From assembly GCA_016721315.1 (NCBI GenBank), contig JADKIL010000005.1, positions 327,081-391,080 of the forward strand: DNA of 64,000 bases. The letters are read 5' to 3'. The position numbers and the translations under genes are program-made. The notes beneath the pieces were generated by a model. That model saw only the letters and a program-made list of their open reading frames with translations. It ran no database searches and was not told where the DNA came from. This stretch comes from Candidatus Villigracilis vicinus (lineage in GTDB: Bacteria; Chloroflexota; Anaerolineae; Anaerolineales; Villigracilaceae). This document shows, in pieces, positions 62,395 through 64,000 of the stretch (positions within the stretch are counted from its first letter, which is position 1; every line of letters begins with the position of its first letter).

Positions 62395-62625
62395 TTCAAT
62401 CACCAATGTGAAATTAGCAAAATTTCTGCGGGCGGTTTGAAGCCAGAAAGAACTGCTGAAACCGAATCCTTGGTTACTGATGCCAAAATTTTTTGCTAGG
62501 AATAATCTCAAAATCGCCAGAGTTGCCAGTGCTTTCTTCTGGCAATTCCTGATATGGCGGACCACTAAGCCCGAGACTGAAAATACTTCGTATCCATCTG
62601 GCAAGATTGCAAGTCGATCAGAAAA
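62395..62625 (-). pseudogene. DUF5615-type toxin relic
   Basis: Across several frames the minus strand reads MNFLIDLQLPAR at the start and VTKDSVSAVLSGFKPPAEI and LLISHW near the end, matching the ends of DUF5615 (PIN-like) proteins. At least two frame changes separate these parts. It lies downstream of a DUF433 fragment, its usual partner. Confidence 0.45.
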
Positions 62626-62697
62626 TTCATGCCGTTGAACCCAAACTCATCCGCCTTGGCCTGGCTTAATCTTTTGCGTAAAACATGCCTGCTTGAA

Positions 62698-63045
62698 TCA
62701 GTTCATCAAGACTTCATAATCTGCAAGGATTTCTTCGTTGGTCATACCTGAACTGAGCGTTTCAAGCAGCCATTCCACAGAGTAACGCAATCCACGGATA
62801 GTGGGTTTCCCAAACGCCCTATGACATGTTGGGGTGGTTGGTAATGTTTCGCAGGAGTTTGATCTTCTCACAGGTAAGATCTCCTGATCCAATGATATTG
62901 ACCTTTTATTTTCCCCCACCACCGCGGACAGATTCCTCAAGACCTCATCATTCCCAAAGCGGACGACCTTCAGCCCCATCTCACGCAACACCTTTTCCCG
63001 CCGTTCATCTTCCTCTTTATGCAGATCGTGGACATCTACCCCCAC
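62698..63045 (-). pseudogene. Chimeric frame: DUF559 fragment joined to DUF433 fragment
   Basis: The 115-codon frame starts with the same DUF559 end as copy A (VDVHDLHKEEDERREKVLRE, VVRFGNDEVLRNLSAVVG). After about 30 unrelated residues it continues as a DUF433 C-terminus (FGKPTIRGLRYSVEWLLETL, MTNEEILADYEVL). The two families are normally separate, so this looks like a deletion junction that happens to stay in frame. Confidence 0.6.
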
Positions 63046-63449
63046 CCTTCCTCCCCCAAATCCGACAATAAAAAGTCTTGATAATTACCTAAAGTCTCAA
63101 TGTCGGATTTGGGGGAGGTGCCCGAAGGCGGAGGGGGTTCTACCCCGCCCTTGTAAACCGACTATATCTCCAATCCAACGCCTCCCTGCTGGGATAGTGA
63201 CTCTTCGAACTCGGCAAAATCAGCGTGGACTTGTGCAGTCCCTTCAAACCATGCTGCAAAACGGGACCGTCTTCTTCTTCCAAAATATCTGCGCGGACTT
63301 GGATAACGTAATCAGGGGTTACGCCGATAATAAAGGCATCGTAAGCGGAATGATGCAGCTTGCACAGCGACAATCCATTTTCGATCGTGGACTTTCCTTC
63401 GGGCATATTGTCTGGAATGATATGGGCGGCATCGAGCAATTCACGTGTG
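62918..63449. repeat. Direct repeat, copy B (partner 61607-62140)
   Basis: Second copy of the DUF559-palindrome-HNH block. Identity is lost abruptly after the HNH helix near 63449, where copy B continues into a different N-terminal sequence. Confidence 0.8.
63050..63118. repeat. Palindromic element, copy B
   Basis: Same 17-bp arms and same 35-nt loop as copy A, 1311 nt away. Confidence 0.8.
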
Positions 63450-63455
63450 ACAAAC
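63140..63455 (-). pseudogene. HNH endonuclease C-terminal fragment (copy 2)
   Basis: It reads RELLDAAHIIPD to YSRFTRAG as in copy 1. Upstream of RELLD the frame leads into an unrelated stretch (WAFLCNWKFVT) instead of the Cys-Arg sequence of copies 1 and 3. Confidence 0.6.
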
Positions 63456-63487
63456 TTCCAGTTGCAGAGAAATGCCCATCGCGGAGT

Positions 63488-63554
63488 CTCCCCCAAATCC
63501 GACGATTCAATTGCTCAATTTTCAACCTAAATTTTCGTTGTCGTATTTGGGGGA
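63488..63554. repeat. Palindromic element, copy C (different loop)
   Basis: Arms CTCCCCCAAATCCGAC and GTCGTATTTGGGGGAC differ from a perfect match at two positions. The loop sequence is unrelated to copies A and B, but the downstream GGAGGGGGTT-like tail is similar. Confidence 0.65.
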
Positions 63555-63589
63555 CGTGTGCCCTTTAGGGTAGATGTCCGAAGGACAGA

Positions 63590-63825
63590 GGGGGTTCCTC
63601 TTCCAAAATATCTGCGCGGACTTGGATAATGTAATCAGGGGTTACACCGATGATAAAGGCATCGTAAGCGGAATGATGCAGCTTGCACAGCGACAATCCA
63701 TTCTCGATCGTGGACTTTCCTTCGGGCATATTGTCTGGAATGATATGGGCGGCATCGAGCAATTCGCGATGTTTCAAACGGCACAAAGTCCGTTGACCAA
63801 CTCTTCCCTCCCCGTTTGGATTTGA
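63590..63825 (-). pseudogene. HNH endonuclease fragment (copy 3)
   Basis: It reads LCRLKHRELLDAAHIIPDNM to IIQVRADILEEE and is then cut off by the GGAGGGGGTT tail of palindromic element C. The DNA before CRLKH matches the same position of copy 1. Confidence 0.6.
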
Positions 63826-63829
63826 TAAC

Positions 63830-63866
63830 TATAGCGCTTGACGTTTAGTGCGACGCGCTATATAAT
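63830..63866 (+). promoter_or_regulatory. Promoter and inverted-repeat operator of higB
   Basis: TTGACG (63838-63843) and TATAAT (63861-63866) are separated by 17 nt. TATAGCGC (63830-63837) and GCGCTATA (63855-63862) form an 8-bp inverted repeat flanking the -35 and touching the -10, as expected for autorepression by the antitoxin-toxin complex. Confidence 0.7.
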
Positions 63867-63872
63867 ATCCCT

Positions 63873-64000
63873 GTGATTAAAACCTTCAAAGACGCCGAAA
63901 CGGAGAAAATTTATCAACGTGAGCGTTCGCGAAAATTACCATCCGATATTCAGCAAGTTGCGTTGCGTAAATTAAGAATGATTAACAATGCCATTAACCT
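63873..64000 (+). CDS. higB: HigB/RelE-type toxin, N-terminus (cut by window edge)
   Basis: GTG at 63873 opens a frame to the window end, reading IKTFKDAETEKIYQRERSRK and LPSDIQQVALRKLRMI, the typical start of HigB toxins, which are ribosome-dependent mRNA endonucleases. The TATAAT ends 6 nt before the GTG, so the transcript is probably leaderless. A higA antitoxin gene would be expected just beyond the window. Confidence 0.72.
   Translation, partial: MIKTFKDAETEKIYQRERSRKLPSDIQQVALRKLRMINNAIN

Noticed and set aside
61789..62499. 236-codon plus-strand open frame across the repeat region
   Set aside because: It is the complement of the HNH and PIN fragments, whose motifs are clear on the minus strand.
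1..64000. CRISPR arrays, rRNA genes, prophage or conjugation genes
   Set aside because: No regularly spaced direct repeats, conserved rRNA segments, or integrase, capsid or conjugation genes were seen.

Overview
The window is bacterial chromosomal DNA with 30 to 35 intact genes plus a block of interrupted genes. It looks like a member of the Chloroflexota, most likely class Anaerolineae. That placement is an inference from gene content: long GAF/PAS sensor proteins in a row, an SpoIIIAA/Ycf45-type ATPase with an R3H domain, a MutL-family ATPase inside a membrane-protein operon, a DUF389-like protein with an SH3b tail, and a CASTOR/POLLUX-type channel. There is no rRNA gene, CRISPR array or prophage; there is one tRNA gene (Leu, anticodon CAA).

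Layout. 1-2824: cell-surface glycosylation genes on the minus strand (start of a GT2 glycosyltransferase, a methyltransferase, a polytopic GT39-type glycosyltransferase). 3275-5838: a strong promoter, about 290 nt of predicted structured RNA, then recX and rny overlapping by 4 nt. 5959-10115: a histidine kinase/response regulator pair closed by a terminator. 10266-27097: a long signalling operon. It holds a hybrid kinase, four consecutive sensor proteins without a kinase domain, one histidine kinase, a threonine-synthase-like enzyme fused to a receiver domain, and a lone receiver. From about 15.2 to 26.2 kb this operon carries many single-base frame breaks, whereas both flanks read cleanly.

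27164-41761: housekeeping and membrane genes, mostly separated by clear bidirectional terminators (RCK channel, sulfite-oxidase-fold protein, HtrA protease, DnaJ-class protein, LOG protein, methionine aminopeptidase, DinB-like protein, S51-like peptidase, thymidylate kinase, VOC protein, R3H/SpoIIIAA-like ATPase, DUF389/SH3b protein, phosphohexomutase). 41839-50226: a minus-strand operon of eight genes, nearly all membrane proteins. It is built around a MutL-family actin-fold ATPase and an 879-residue zinc-ribbon protein with about 15 copies of a short PDWL-type motif, and it ends with an LPQTG-bearing protein. 50344-60171: glgC with a small membrane ORF upstream, tRNA-Leu, ychF, an M3 oligopeptidase with a lysine-rich tail, a class A penicillin-binding-protein homologue that has lost its catalytic residues, a membrane TIR protein, and a small ferredoxin-fold protein.

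60275-64000: accessory DNA. It has an AbrB/PIN toxin-antitoxin pair and a set of decaying fragments (HigA, DUF559, HNH, PIN, DUF5615, DUF433) carried on roughly 0.5 kb direct repeats with a palindromic element. It ends at the start of a higB toxin gene with a consensus promoter.

The best candidates for something undescribed are: (1) the kinase-less sensor array with its repeated W..Y/GFVYD module and the threonine synthase-receiver fusion; (2) the PDWL/MutL membrane operon; (3) the catalytically dead class A PBP; (4) the structured RNA ahead of recX.
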